In this document: positions 1-11,120 of the stretch, one piece after another
Numbering within the stretch: position 1 is the stretch's first letter
Layout of the letters: the number at the start of each line of letters is the position of its first letter
Origin: Phellopilus nigrolimitatus
Taxonomy: Eukaryota > Basidiomycota > Agaricomycetes > Hymenochaetales > Hymenochaetaceae
Length of the DNA stretch: 64,000 nucleotides
NCBI GenBank assembly: GCA_021029095.1
Contig: JAJOHG010000058.1
Location: forward strand, 62,001-126,000
Direction of reading: 5' to 3'
Position numbers and translations under genes: made by a program
Notes under the pieces: generated by a model
The model's input: only the letters and a program-made list of their open reading frames with translations
What the model was told of the DNA's origin: nothing
Databases searched by the model: none

Positions 1-195
1 GTATTCTGAAGTGTTTTGAATCTGATACTGTGCTTGTTAGTTCAGTGGCGTACGCTGAGTCAGCGCTACATGTACTGTGGCTGATCTTACATAAAGGACG
101 GTGTGTTCTTTTTGGTGGCTGAAATCTCAAGAAGCTTCCGTCTCCGTCCTTCGACTCAATATCCCACTCAGGCTATCTACAAACCTTCAATATCG

Positions 196-1057
196 ATGGC
201 CTCGAGCACCAACACGACTTTGAAGCTCTTTCCGAAGCCGAGCACAGGATGTTCTTACCAGTCGTACGACGCCAAAGGGACCGAAGTTCTGCGTGCTCTT
301 CCAATGCACCTTCTTCCTCATTCAGACGGGCGAGGACGGAGGCAAAGCTACCCCCACAGACCAGGAAACTTTTTGAAAGCACCGAGCGAGGTGCAACCGT
401 ATAAACCTAAGACACCTTCGCCTCTCAAACATTCGACGATGTCCGTCACGAAGGGACCTTCTGGAGGAATTCACAACCGATACCCTGAGAAGGAGCTCAT
501 GATAAACGCAATGGCGGAAAACCCGAATACTTACTCAGCCAATGCTAATGGAGAATCTGCGAAAGGCATTCTGGATATGTCGAGCCACTTCGATGCCAAT
601 GCACGTGCGTAGACTGATGCTGTCTTTGATTTATACTCGTATTGATTGATATATTTCAGTTCACATCCCAAAACGTGGCAAGTCTCAACCCCGAAGGCCC
701 GTATCCGCACCCAGCGCAGCACCTGGATCTGAGGACCAGCAGCGAAAGACAGGCTCTGCATCCACAGTCTTCATGGAACATAAAGCCCAACCACGCAAGC
801 CAAGCTACTTCTTCAAGTCTGCCGTATCTTCAGTCTCTCATGACGATAAGGCGCATTACCGAAGCGCCGCTGTCGCCACTGCCGCGACTGGCATAGGCAC
901 GCTTCTGCAAGAAATTGCTAGGATCCGCGATGAAACGAACGCCTTGAATGAAAAGCTTGACGATCTCGAGAAAAGGGGCCAGCGTCTTGTGATGGGCCGG
1001 AAGAAAATCGAGAAAGGTCGTCGGGTGCGCATTTGCGACGTGATAGCCGAAGAGTAA
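196..1057 (+). CDS. Hypothetical basic protein with C-terminal coiled coil
   Basis: Two exons (196-604 and 660-1057) join in frame through a GTGCGT...TTTCAG intron and give about 268 residues. I chose the ATG at 196 because the frame upstream has no ATG. The N-terminal two thirds is rich in Ser, Pro, Lys and Arg and looks disordered (for example SMASSTNTTLKLFPKP and PKRGKSQPRRPVSAP). The last 70 residues form a charged heptad-like stretch (EIARIRDETNALNEKL, then DDLEKRGQRLVMGRKK) expected to be a coiled coil, followed by a basic tail. I recognise no family. A nuclear or cytoskeletal scaffold role would be only a guess. The next gene, the P450, converges on it. Confidence 0.6.
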
Positions 1058-1501
1058 AAGTAGATGAAGTCAAAGAAACTGGTGCTTCATTACGTTTTAT
1101 CCACATGTACATTCCATTGGGAATATCTTGTCAAATGTGATTTTCTGTACAACGAGCCCCTTCCCTCCCGGCTACGCAGACTATCTTAATATTTGGAATC
1201 CGACACTTTTATCCCAGAAAATATTCAGAACAATGTACAGAGAAAGCACTGATTATCTTGGAGGTTCTGTAGATTCAAAATGCTACAGATTTAACTACAG
1301 TACATACACAACTCGTAGCACTACACAGAATGGAACTACAAGATACCCTCGCCTTTAACGACGGCCTACAACTAGGCACACATACTTTATTCTGCTCACT
1401 CCGACCCATTTCATAGTGGCCATCGAATCAATTGTTTGCTTCACGCATCCGCACCCACAATCCCTTCTATAAAATGAAAATATCTAAGAACAACAATTTC
1501 T
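1058..1501. other. Intergenic, 3' ends of two convergent genes
   Basis: This stretch lies between two convergent genes. It is A+T-rich and contains only short frames without codon bias. No repeat or RNA gene was seen. Confidence 0.5.
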
Positions 1502-3831
1502 TTAGTAAGGAAAACAGCTCACATGTGAGTACATCGTAATATGAGTCTTTGGAAAGATGCGTTCAATCGACTGGCGGCCAGGCACGCTTTTCCATTCTTG
1601 CGGCGGATGCGAGTCCGGAGGCTGCGCAGACGAGTTGGGCTCGAAAACATCGAACATCTGCAACAGGCGAACAAACATAAACGAAATCTCATTGTACGCA
1701 AACTGCAATGTCCTCGATTGAGAAAACTAAATAGGAATGAGGAGTGCTGAAGGTACGTACCTGCTGTCCGAGGCAGATGCGTGGGCCAGCATTGAACGGA
1801 AGAAAAATGAAGGGATTCGGCGCGAGGTATTTGCTTAGACGTTCATCAAGGAACCTATCTGGATCGGACTCCATCGCTGTGATTGTACATGGACATATGA
1901 ACACGAGCTTCATATAACAGCCGGAACTTACCATCTGGGCCCCACAGATCTGTTCGCCGGTGCATCATAAACACGGAATATGACACACTGGAACAGTCAA
2001 CCAGTTGACGTTATAAGGTTGACTGTATGGGTAAAAATATTCCTCACCTTGTACGAGGCGGGATGTACCAGGGCTTCCCGCCTGGATTCGAGTTGGAAAA
2101 AGTTGTCGCGTTAATAGACTGCCGGACGTCGAAGGGGCTGTCAAAAAAGCAATTAATAATTTCACAAGAGGAAAGCAAATAAAGAAGAGAAGAAAAGTAA
2201 TAGGAGTATTTTACTCACACAACAGGACATAGTCGAAGCGTCTCTGATGTTGCCGTCTTGTCAAAATGATAATTGAAGTACATGTACAAAAGCGTCCTTA
2301 CCATTTATCACCGCACGCAAGTACTTCATCTCACAAATATCATCGTAAGAAGGCCTCCGCGTTACGCCAACCTTCTCTAGAATCTCTCCACGAAGTCGCT
2401 TTGTGACTTCTGGATGCAATGAAAGAAGATACGTGAGGAAGGTCATCGTTGCGGCGGTCTGTTAAATCGCTAGTTCGGCGTTAATGTCTTCAAAATCAAT
2501 GCATTGAAGTTACGTGCAGTATCTCGCGCAGCAATCATAATATTCAAGGTCTCGTCCTTTAAGATGACCGGATCTGAACGGTTAACATTGGCAATGGAAA
2601 CATGCTCTAAGCACTGTTGACGTACCATCTGTTAGCTTGACTAGATGATCCAATAATGTATCGTCGTCCTCGATATCATCCTTTTCGGTCGCGCTGGTCT
2701 TGACGGGGGAACTTAAGCCTGCCTTCTCCTTTTCACGCTTCTTTCGGAGCACCTCAGCAAGGATCGGGTCCAGGTATGTGCGAACGATTTCCATAGGCTC
2801 TTTCGTCTTGTCATGCCAGATTTCCCACAGGGGCCATTTGTCGCCGAATCATGTCCGCTCCCCGATTGTCATCTGCGCGCTCGCAAGCGCAGTATTAAAA
2901 CGTTCAGCCTCGCATCTACTCTCCTCCTCATCTCGTGCCGTGCTTCCGAGCTGCGCATTATGGGGGTACGGCAAGCCCGCACGGAGCGCATGCATGCATT
3001 TACCGAAGAGGAACTCGGACGCGCTGTCGAGCGTGAAACGACCGAGCAGGTCCTGCATATCGAGCGAGTAGCCCTCACGGAAGCACTGCTGCATAAGCAC
3101 AATCGCCTGATCCGCGTGCCGTGTAAACAGATCAAAGTGACTGATTCGTTCGCGACTAAAGAACGGGCGCGTCATTGAGCGATGGAACTTCCACATATCT
3201 CCATCCGAGTTGAAGACGCCCACGCCGAGCACGGAATGCGCTGCTGATATAAATTGATCGCCTGTGAAACGGTGTTAAGATGGATAGGAGAGACTAAGAC
3301 TTCAGTCAAGCACCTTTCTCGAAGTTGTTGAACTCTGTCGCTAGGATTTGCTTTATATGAGCTGGCTCAGTCGTGAAGAGGGCATCGGACCATAAAAGTT
3401 GAATGTTGACAATGTTGCCTAGTTTTTCCGTCAATGGCCAGAATTGCTCCGCTGATAAGATAAGTTGAAATCTCAGCCCTTTTGATGGTATATAGATATT
3501 TCTTTGAATGACACTCACCTACATACCCAGTTTCAAATACATGCTTAAGTTCCATGAGGACATCGATGTTCCCTGGAAGCTTTCCGCAAGTGACAGGGAC
3601 AGACGTCGCGCCCAGTCTCGCAGCTTCGCGGCTTTGAGTCCAGCTGTTCCTCGCGATCTTGGCGAAGAGCGCGAGCGGGCACGCAGCGATCCATATGCTC
3701 CATTTAAGTAGCGGAGGGGTAGGAATGTCCGCAAGGTCTCGCAGGATGTAGAGTCCTCCATACAGCCCGAATACGGGCAGCGAAATGGAGGGCAGCGTGC
3801 GCAGGAGGAAGAGCACACCTGGTGTGGGCAT
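1502..3831 (-). pseudogene. Cytochrome P450 monooxygenase (CYP63/CYP5037-like) with an in-frame TGA
   Basis: This is a membrane-bound haem monooxygenase on the minus strand. The N-terminus has a hydrophobic anchor (LLRTLPSISLPVFGLYGG) followed by a second hydrophobic stretch, as in fungal CYP63-type enzymes. Exons include 3519-3831, 3314-3451, 2626-3261, 2518-2573 and 2302-2458, with smaller ones to 1502. Visible motifs are the I-helix AARDT joined to TAATMTF across an intron, the K-helix ETLRL (ExxR), DPDRF, the haem loop [12 protein letters not shown] with its Cys ligand, and the C-terminal THITMY. All junctions keep frame, but codon 2851-2849 in exon 3 is TGA, between IGERT and FGDKWPLWEIWHDKT, where the family has a sense codon. 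An intron cannot easily remove it, because no GT donor lies near. The I-helix intron starts with GC (2517-2516). It is probably a recent pseudogene or null allele; a sequencing error is the alternative. The substrate is unknown; relatives oxidise alkanes, fatty acids or aromatics. Confidence 0.82.
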
Positions 3832-6643
3832 GATGGAGGTAAGAAGATCAATAAAGCATGGTCACGCAACTGCTTTCAGCTGCATCATTACATATAGAGG
3901 AGACAATCTCCACTGCGGTCACAATGTGGCATTAAGAGCCATTTAGAAAGATGCAATTCAGAAGCAGTATGATCACGTAATGATGCACTCTGAAGCTGTG
4001 TATAACGCACGAAAATGCGATTGACGCCATTCGAAAGGAACCCTTATTTTGCAGGAGAGAATGAACATGTTTATAATAGCCCGGTAACATATAGAGCGCA
4101 ATGCTAGAGCCATGATCAGTCCATTCTTCTCAGATGATAGTGAGAATGTTGCTTCAGTTATTTGCAGATTTAAATGCCAGAAGCGTTGTAGACCGATGAA
4201 TCCGCTCTTCCATCCCAGTAAGTTAGCTGGAGAAAACAAATCTAGAGCAAGAAATGAGGATGCAGGATGTACATACTCAGCACGCATGCCCGTATCCCAT
4301 ATTTGGGTGTACACAAATACACACCTGCCTCCCGGGAATCCGCAGCGATGCTCCTTATATGCACCAATCTTGTGTTCAACTGCGCACATGTCTCCGAGGC
4401 TCGTTCCAGTGATTTCACGACTGGATTCACCATATGTTTTTAATAAATCAATAAGATGATTATGGGACAAGACCGAATGTAACTCACATACATCGAGAAA
4501 CTCATCAGATGCGCTTTAAGAAAGCAAAAATTTAAGTGAGTTAGCGGACCGGTACATTTTCCATTCCAGCGAGTGTGCAGACAAGTCGATCTCAAGGCCT
4601 GCGAGAGTCAGGAGGACATGAGGTTGTCTGCATCATGTAGATTGGTCTGCCTGTGCACAATGAAGCCACAACACAACAAGCCCGTTTGGGGAAAGATATG
4701 AAACACCAGATACAGTGGCCAGTGACTGATGAGCGCGTCCTGGTAAAAAGGTCAGAGCACCGGCCGAATAACTAAATGGCATCAAAATAGAATGTCTTCC
4801 TGGTCCGTATTTCACAACACATGGTCAAGAATAGTTCGTGCTTTGAAGTCTCAAAGTAGAGCACGATATCTTACTGGAATGAGAGCACGCAATGCGATGC
4901 GATGAAATCTTGACAACATATGAAGTGTCACTGTATTACTTACGTGTCTTCAACGAAAAATGTAGACTCCAATCAACCTCGAGCAACGACGACCAGAAAT
5001 CTTGAAATCCCATGAATTTCATTGCGTCTGAAGACTCGGCTCTAAGGATTCAGCTTCCGTGTGGTAAGGGCGAGTCTGAAAGTTTTTTTAATAAATAAGA
5101 ATCACAGCGCAAGACTCAGAAGAGTCTGAGGAGAAAAGGAAAAGAACGAAGCCATGTCACCTGACACGTAAAATATATACAAACACTCGGCAATGTCGGC
5201 ATCCCGGCAACGTTACCCCTGATTCGGTCGCAGAAAAGACTCACAGCAAAACTGCCTCGTCGTCCTCATCACCCTTCGATTTCGTCTCGTGCCAGCGGAT
5301 TTACCGCTCCTTTCCTTTCCTTTTCTCTGCCTGCTTCTTTCGATTTCTGGACTCGCTCTTCGATGGTTATGCGCTTCAAAACGATGCTATGGGAAGAAGA
5401 GTGGGAGGGTGAAGGAGGATGGCGATTGAGGATACGGTGCACACGGGTGAGCGAAGTTCTCAGGAACTGTGTGCGCGAAGTTGTCTTCGTCTGGCGATGA
5501 GAAGTGGAATATGAGGTAGAACGTGGCTCAGGTGAAGGTTGGATAGGCTTGGGACGGGGTTTGGGTCGATTTAAAAAATTTTGGGGGGTGAGTCATCGCT
5601 CGCCTTTTCATATTGACGGAATTGATTTTTTTAGGATGTCTGACTGTGATGCCACTTTTTCTCTTTTCGATAATCATACCTTTGAACTGAACTCCGAGAC
5701 TACTTTATGGCGCCTCCGCCGTTGTCTTACGCTTGTTTTCTCACGTCTTCTGTGGCGCCTGGACTGAACTTTTCCATCTATCTGCTTTTCGGCGCAAAAC
5801 CACTTGACACGAACCACTTAACATGAAAAGTACAGTACTCTGGAACTTTCTTGCAAACAGTCACGCAAGGGTAGGCAGAGAACGCGAGAGCGCAGTCTCA
5901 CCAAGCCAGATCTACCTACCCGTTGCCCTACTCAAAGGTCTTCGTTCTTCTGAGTTGCTACTCTGGCTCGTGAATATTGCTGAGCCTCAGCAGTGGTCGC
6001 TCGTGTTTCTTCTATCCGACATCGCCGAGACCATAGTTGCACTCTTCAACGTCGTCACCATTCCTTTCTGTTGCTCTTTCCTGTCAGCTAAGCTACTGTT
6101 CTCACCACGGCGCCCGTCATATCGCACACAGTAGACACTGTGCACGCGACGGGCGATAGTCGCAATCGATCTCATGTTGACGCCCAAAACACCCGGCACT
6201 CTTGGAGATGACTTGGGACTTGGCTCGGGAACGGTTGCGTGCCAGCGTGGATACGGTCAGCGTGCTGCTCTTTACAGATACAGAATGGGGCGGATAATCG
6301 GACTGAACGTGAAGGTATGTTATTTTTTCGAGGCAAAATTTTATACTGATTTTGCTGCTCATTGCAGTCGCAAATGTTTATCTCGCGAGGCCTTGTTACC
6401 CGTGCACTGTTTCCGGCTCTTTTTTTTTTTCTCTGCGTGGGGAATGGCGTGAGAAATTAAGTTCTACTTCCGAAACCCCGACAAATCCGAGTTTGGTATC
6501 GAGAATACTTTCTGACTTTCTCACGCTGTTCTGGTTTTTACACCACCTCTTCTCGATCGACTGCAATACGCTCACTGCACACCCAACTCTACAACGTCGA
6601 CATCAAGTTTGCCCTGACTTCGACTGCGATAAAAACCTGAAGA
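3832..6643. other. Intergenic, no supported gene
   Basis: This is 2.8 kb between the divergent P450 and copper transporter. Short frames exist on both strands (for example 3973-4470 minus and 5823-6134 plus), but none shows codon bias, a domain, or a chain of spliceable exons that I could follow. A minus-strand stretch near 5020-4945 begins with ATG and reaches a GTAAGT, so a small spliced gene between about 4.0 and 5.0 kb cannot be excluded. A run of T residues lies at about 6419-6430. The promoters of both flanking genes must lie in this region. Confidence 0.4.
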
Positions 6644-7542
6644 ATGCCGTCGTTGTATATGTCACCAGCGGTACTCGCTCTGTTGGCTCTCACTACCGCG
6701 CCGATGCAGCTTGTCGCCGCATCCGACAACGGGATGGACATGAGCATGGACGGCGCCATGTTCGTCTTATTCATGATGACCGAACGTTGTGTCGTCGAAA
6801 CTAACTGAAAGAAACGCATTAGGGACCTTGCCTCAGGAAACATGCTCATGTACTTGCACTTCACACCTGGTGCCGTGCTGTGGTTCCAGGGATGGGTGCC
6901 GATGTCTGCCGGTGCGATGGTCGGCACGTGCATCGGACTGTTCCTCCTTGGGATCGTGAGCAGGTGGATCGCGGCATGCAGGGGCCTCATGGAGGCGCAC
7001 TGGCGGAAGCAGTGAGTGTCGCAGCGGAACGCTCCACCTTACATCAGTTGAAGACTGAACGAATGCTCTTGACCGTTGACCGAAGGGCGTTGATTATCTA
7101 CGCGAACAAGATGAATACACAACGCCGGCCGCTTGAAACGCGCCCGGACTCTTCTTCATCGAATGTGTCGAAGGGCGGCGAGGCGGAGTCTGCGTCGGGC
7201 GTGCCGGATCTCAATAAAGGAGCAGGCGTGGCAGGGGTAGGGATGCGCTCGGCAGTTCCGTTTATTCCTGCGCACGATATCACGAGGGGTGTCATGCACG
7301 CGGGTCAGGCTGCGCTCGACTTTGCGTTCATGTTGGCTGTTATGTGCGTTGCGATTTTCATTTCTCGCTTCTCCCGCCGCAATTCTTACTCTTTCACCAC
7401 TTCGATTACTGCCTCAACGGGTCGTTGACACCGTTTATCTTTCAGGACGTTTCAAGTCGGCTTCATCGCTGCGATCGTCGTCGGGCTTGGCGTCGGCGAG
7501 ACACTATTCGGACGGTACAGCATGAATGCGCATATTCACTGA
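6644..7542 (+). CDS. Ctr-family copper transporter
   Basis: This is predicted to be a Cu+ permease of the plasma membrane or vacuole. Four exons (6644-6759, 6823-7011, 7086-7343, 7446-7542) keep frame and give about 219 residues, normal for a fungal Ctr protein. The order is: a hydrophobic leader of about 26 residues; a Met-rich stretch (NGMDMSMDGAM) for copper capture; a first membrane helix followed by WIAACRGLMEAHWRKQ; a cytosolic loop of about 80 residues rich in Ser, Gly and Thr; a second helix with the MxxxM motif (MLAVM); and a third helix with a GxxxG motif (GLGVG) before ETLFGRYSMNAHIH. MxxxM and GxxxG are the hallmark pore and packing motifs of Ctr trimers. The first intron has a clear CTAAC branch site at 6801-6805. 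The ferric reductase starts 530 bases downstream on the same strand, consistent with reductive copper and iron uptake. Confidence 0.93.
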
Positions 7543-8072
7543 TCTTCGATTTATTCCTATGCAAGCTGTCCCATTGTAAATAATAGACCTGCATTGGTCG
7601 GACGCTCGATATATCTGTTGAATGTACATCATTTTTGCTACGATGAATCTCATGAAGTGTAGCAGGGGCAAATCGAGATATTATGTTTCGCTGCCGACAC
7701 CCCGCCCCCTTGCTTTACCTACCATCTGCTTTGTCCCAGAATAACTCAAAACTTCGCGCGAACCTCGCACTCGGTTAACTCGGAACTGCGCTGTTGCCTC
7801 GATTCGCAGAAGGGGAGTGAAAAAGTTTTAGTCGATCACTATATTTGGTACAGTAGCCTAGAAAAGAAATGCGCGCCACCGTGCCGTCTATGTACATATC
7901 TACTCGTCTCTCCACTCTGTCCAACGACGGCCACCTCGACTACGTCTGTAAGTTGATGCTGTCGTCGTTGTCTATTCAAGTTTAACGTCAAGCCTTTTTT
8001 CGTCTCTCAAGTTCGAGTTTCTGAGAAAACCTTTCACGGTCAGACGCCAGACAGAAGAGACAGCGAGCAACA
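7543..8072. other. Intergenic between copper transporter and reductase
   Basis: This is the 3' end of the copper transporter gene and the promoter of the reductase. It has pyrimidine-rich stretches just upstream of the reductase ATG. I see no convincing metal-response element. Confidence 0.45.
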
Positions 8073-10384
8073 ATGTCCGACGCACCCCCGCCCATACCGA
8101 CCGAGTTCCAGGTATACAAGTACGCATTTCTATCATAGTTATCCTCCTTTATACAACTTACTAACCCCTTGTATCAACACTAGTTCATATGTGGTCGACC
8201 CGGTCTGGCAGCGCACCTTCAGCATCGTCTGGGCAGCCGTCGCCGTCAGCGCGATTCTCATTTCCTTTCCCCGGCTACTCAAGTCCTTCAAGAACGGTCA
8301 GGCGCTCACGAGTGTAACGGGTGTGTGGGAGGACCTGCGTGGGCGGGCGTACGAGCCCGTTGCCGCCGCTCCACCGAGCGCGCGTGCAAAGAAGACGCAG
8401 GTGAAGAGAGGGAAATCCGGGATTGTCGAGAAAGCGAAGGGATGGGTGTCGAAAATAAAGTCGTTTGCATTGTGGACGGCACCGTTAGTGGGACTTGATC
8501 TCGGACAGAGTACGTGTCTTTACTTCCTTGGGGCGTGTGATATGTGCTGATTCGCATCTCTTTTTTTTCGTGATTAGTCGTGCTCGTAGTCGCGTACTAC
8601 ATTCTCCTGCTCCTCTGCATAACTTTGCAGTCCGAGCTCATCGATAACCCGAACCGTGCAGGTGATTTGATTCATTCTCTTCCCTAGCTGTATTATTTCT
8701 TTCTCGTGCTAACCTTCTTTCTGCTCTTTTACAGGGTTCATGGCTATCGCTCAACTCCCGGTTATATTCCTCCTCAGCACGAAAAACTCCCCACTCTCCA
8801 TGTTGCTCGGCGCGGGCCACGGCTGGGAAAAGCTCAATTTCCTGCATCGCTGGTCCGGGCGCGGCGCATTTCTCGCTGCTGCTGTGCATGGCTCCCTCTG
8901 GATACGAAACCATCTCCAGTACGGACTCCCGATACTTGGTCAGCAAAAAGAGACGTCCGGCGTTGCGGCATTCGCATTATTATGTGTGATCGTACTCAGC
9001 TCGCTGAAAATCGTGCGAATGTTTGCATATCAAGTTTTTTTCGTCGTCCAGTAAGTAGTATCTTGCAACGATGCATACGAATCCTGACATGCCATTTTTT
9101 ATACAGTATCCTCGCTCTCGTCGCTTTCTTCATTACGCTGTGCTACCATACAATCTACGCTGTACCGTACATCTTCCCCCCTCTAGCTTTCTACGGGTTC
9201 GATCTCCTTCTGCGAATGTTCCGCTTCCGTGTGAAGGACGCAACAATGGTCGCAGCCGACAACCAGATGACCATTGTACGTACACCGTTCAACTATGCTC
9301 CTTGATCCCGCTTTCGCTCACTTTTGTTTTTTTTCCTAAAAGATCCGTGTAAATGACTGTGACGGCGGTTGGGTCGCAGGACAGCACGTCCGGCTGCGCG
9401 TGTTCATTGGTGCCAGAGTCTTCGAGTCGCACCCGCTCACGATCATGTCCGCGCCGCCGCGCTCGTCATGCCTCAATGACCGCTCTCTTCTTCTTGGCGC
9501 ACGTGTCCGCGGAGACTGGACTCGTGCACTGAATGCATACGCGCGGGAGAACGCTTTCCCAGTTACGGCGCCACCGCCCCATCCCGCTGATCACGTTGCT
9601 ACCGTGGCGATCTCGGAGGAGGTTGTTCTCGAAAGTATCCCTCTAAGTGGGCCCTCGAAAGCAGGCACGGGATCCAGTACAGAAAAAGAAATCATCGTCC
9701 CCGAGAAAGCGGGTTGGACCACTGCAGCGGGCGCGCCGGTGCAGGTGATGCTTGATGGGCCGTATGGTGGGGGCGGCATCGATCTGGGCGACTTCGAGCG
9801 CGTGCTGCTTGTCGCGGGCGGTTCAGGCATTACATTTACGCTGGGCCTGTTGGATGATATTGTTGGCCGATGTGTGCGGTTGGGCAGGCCGAATGGAGAG
9901 CGGACGAAGAGAGTGGAGTTCGCGTGGTGCGTTAGGTCGTTTGGTAAGCGCTCTCCGATATCTCTCATCTACGCCAATTCTGACTTGTATATCAATCACA
10001 GGCTCCATACACTGGGTCGCGCCGCTCCTAACCGAGATCGCGCTCCTCGCAGAGACCTCTTCGCTGGACCTGCACATCACCGTCTTCGTCACCTGTCTCT
10101 GCGACCCGGAGGCGGTGCCCCCGATTCCCAACTGCGACGTCCTTCTCGAGCGGCCAAGCGTGCACCGCATGGTCGAGTCACTCGTCCGCGGGGACGATGG
10201 AGGGTTCCATGAAAGGGGTGTGAAGGAAGCGCGAACCCTGGTAGAAGGCGGCGGGCTCGCGGTGTGCAGTGCAGGCCCGGAGACGATGGTGCGCGAGGCG
10301 AAGAACGTCACTGCGCGCCTCGCGCTCACGCAGGCGCACCGCCTTGGGGAGGTCTCGTGCCATACGGAGGTGTATTCGTTATGA
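8073..10384 (+). CDS. Ferric/cupric reductase transmembrane component
   Basis: This is a flavocytochrome of the FRE/NOX family that passes electrons from NADPH through FAD and two haems to extracellular Fe3+ or Cu2+. Seven exons (8073-8119, 8184-8509, 8578-8661, 8735-9050, 9107-9275, 9343-9943, 10002-10384) join in frame to about 641 residues. A short extracellular N-terminus and a first helix are followed by a cytosolic basic loop. The ferric-reductase helices come next, with two haem histidine pairs: HRWSGR...AAAVH, and VVH...FFITLCYH, each pair about 14 residues apart. The FAD-binding motif appears as SHPLTIMSAPP. The NAD(P)H site is LLVAGGSGITFTLGLL, and CSAGPETMVREA precedes the end. The C-terminus EVYSL is also typical of the family. 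All key residues are present. It follows the Ctr gene in the same orientation and probably supplies it with Cu+. Confidence 0.95.
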
Positions 10385-11120
10385 GGCCTGTGTGCTTTCG
10401 TATCACTCTCCGTGCCAGCGAGGATTGTGCTACGTATATTTCCAATTTTCTTGTGTTTTAGACCTAAATGTACAGGCATGTCTTCGAGTGATCATACTCT
10501 ACTTATGACATATGACGAAATGAAATTCCTTGTATTTCTTCCTGCGCTATCTATTCTCGCATGATCGCATGACATTCATTGTCATGAACTGCAAGAACTC
10601 TAGTTATTCGCAAACAGAACGCCATATCCGTCTGAACTGTGGTCGAAGGTGAACTCGAGCTCATTTAGACGAAACAATCTAACTATGTTCTCTCAGACAG
10701 AGAACAGCATCAACTGTGACATTTTTATTCTAATCTTGATGTTGTAGGAAACACTCAGGATTGCTCCGCTCGCCGTTCCTTGCTTATGTTTTCAATCCAT
10801 TTCAATCTCGCTCCTGTGGCTAAAATTAGCATCTAACAATCATCTGCATTCTTACTACGGCTTTATCAAACATGAGAAGTCTCTTTGATGTGGCGCAACA
10901 TGGACACAACATGAAGCTGATCTCGATCACTGATAAACCTTGCACGGTCCATGTTTCACTGCTGCTTCGGACGGGAGAAAATCCAGATTGATCAATGTTT
11001 GCTTAACGAGCGGGCGCCATTCAAGTTCACATCAATTTAGCCTCCTTTTAAAAGGAGCCCCTACGAGGTCGCGTACGATGTCTGACTCCTACTACAAGCT
11101 TCAAGTTACCTGTCCATACG
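10385..11120. other. Intergenic, nothing recognised
   Basis: This is an A+T-rich spacer between two genes on the same strand. No frame shows codon bias and no repeat was seen. Confidence 0.45.

Noticed and set aside
38..60. A-box-like string (TAGTTCAGTGG) at the left edge.
   Set aside because: No B box follows at the expected distance, so it is not a tRNA gene.
1502..3831. Selenocysteine reading of the TGA in the P450.
   Set aside because: Higher fungi of this group are generally thought to lack the selenocysteine machinery, and no P450 needs Sec at this position. A nonsense mutation is simpler.
3973..4470. Minus-strand frame of 165 codons upstream of the P450.
   Set aside because: No codon bias, domain or start context; probably chance, although a small spliced gene is not excluded.
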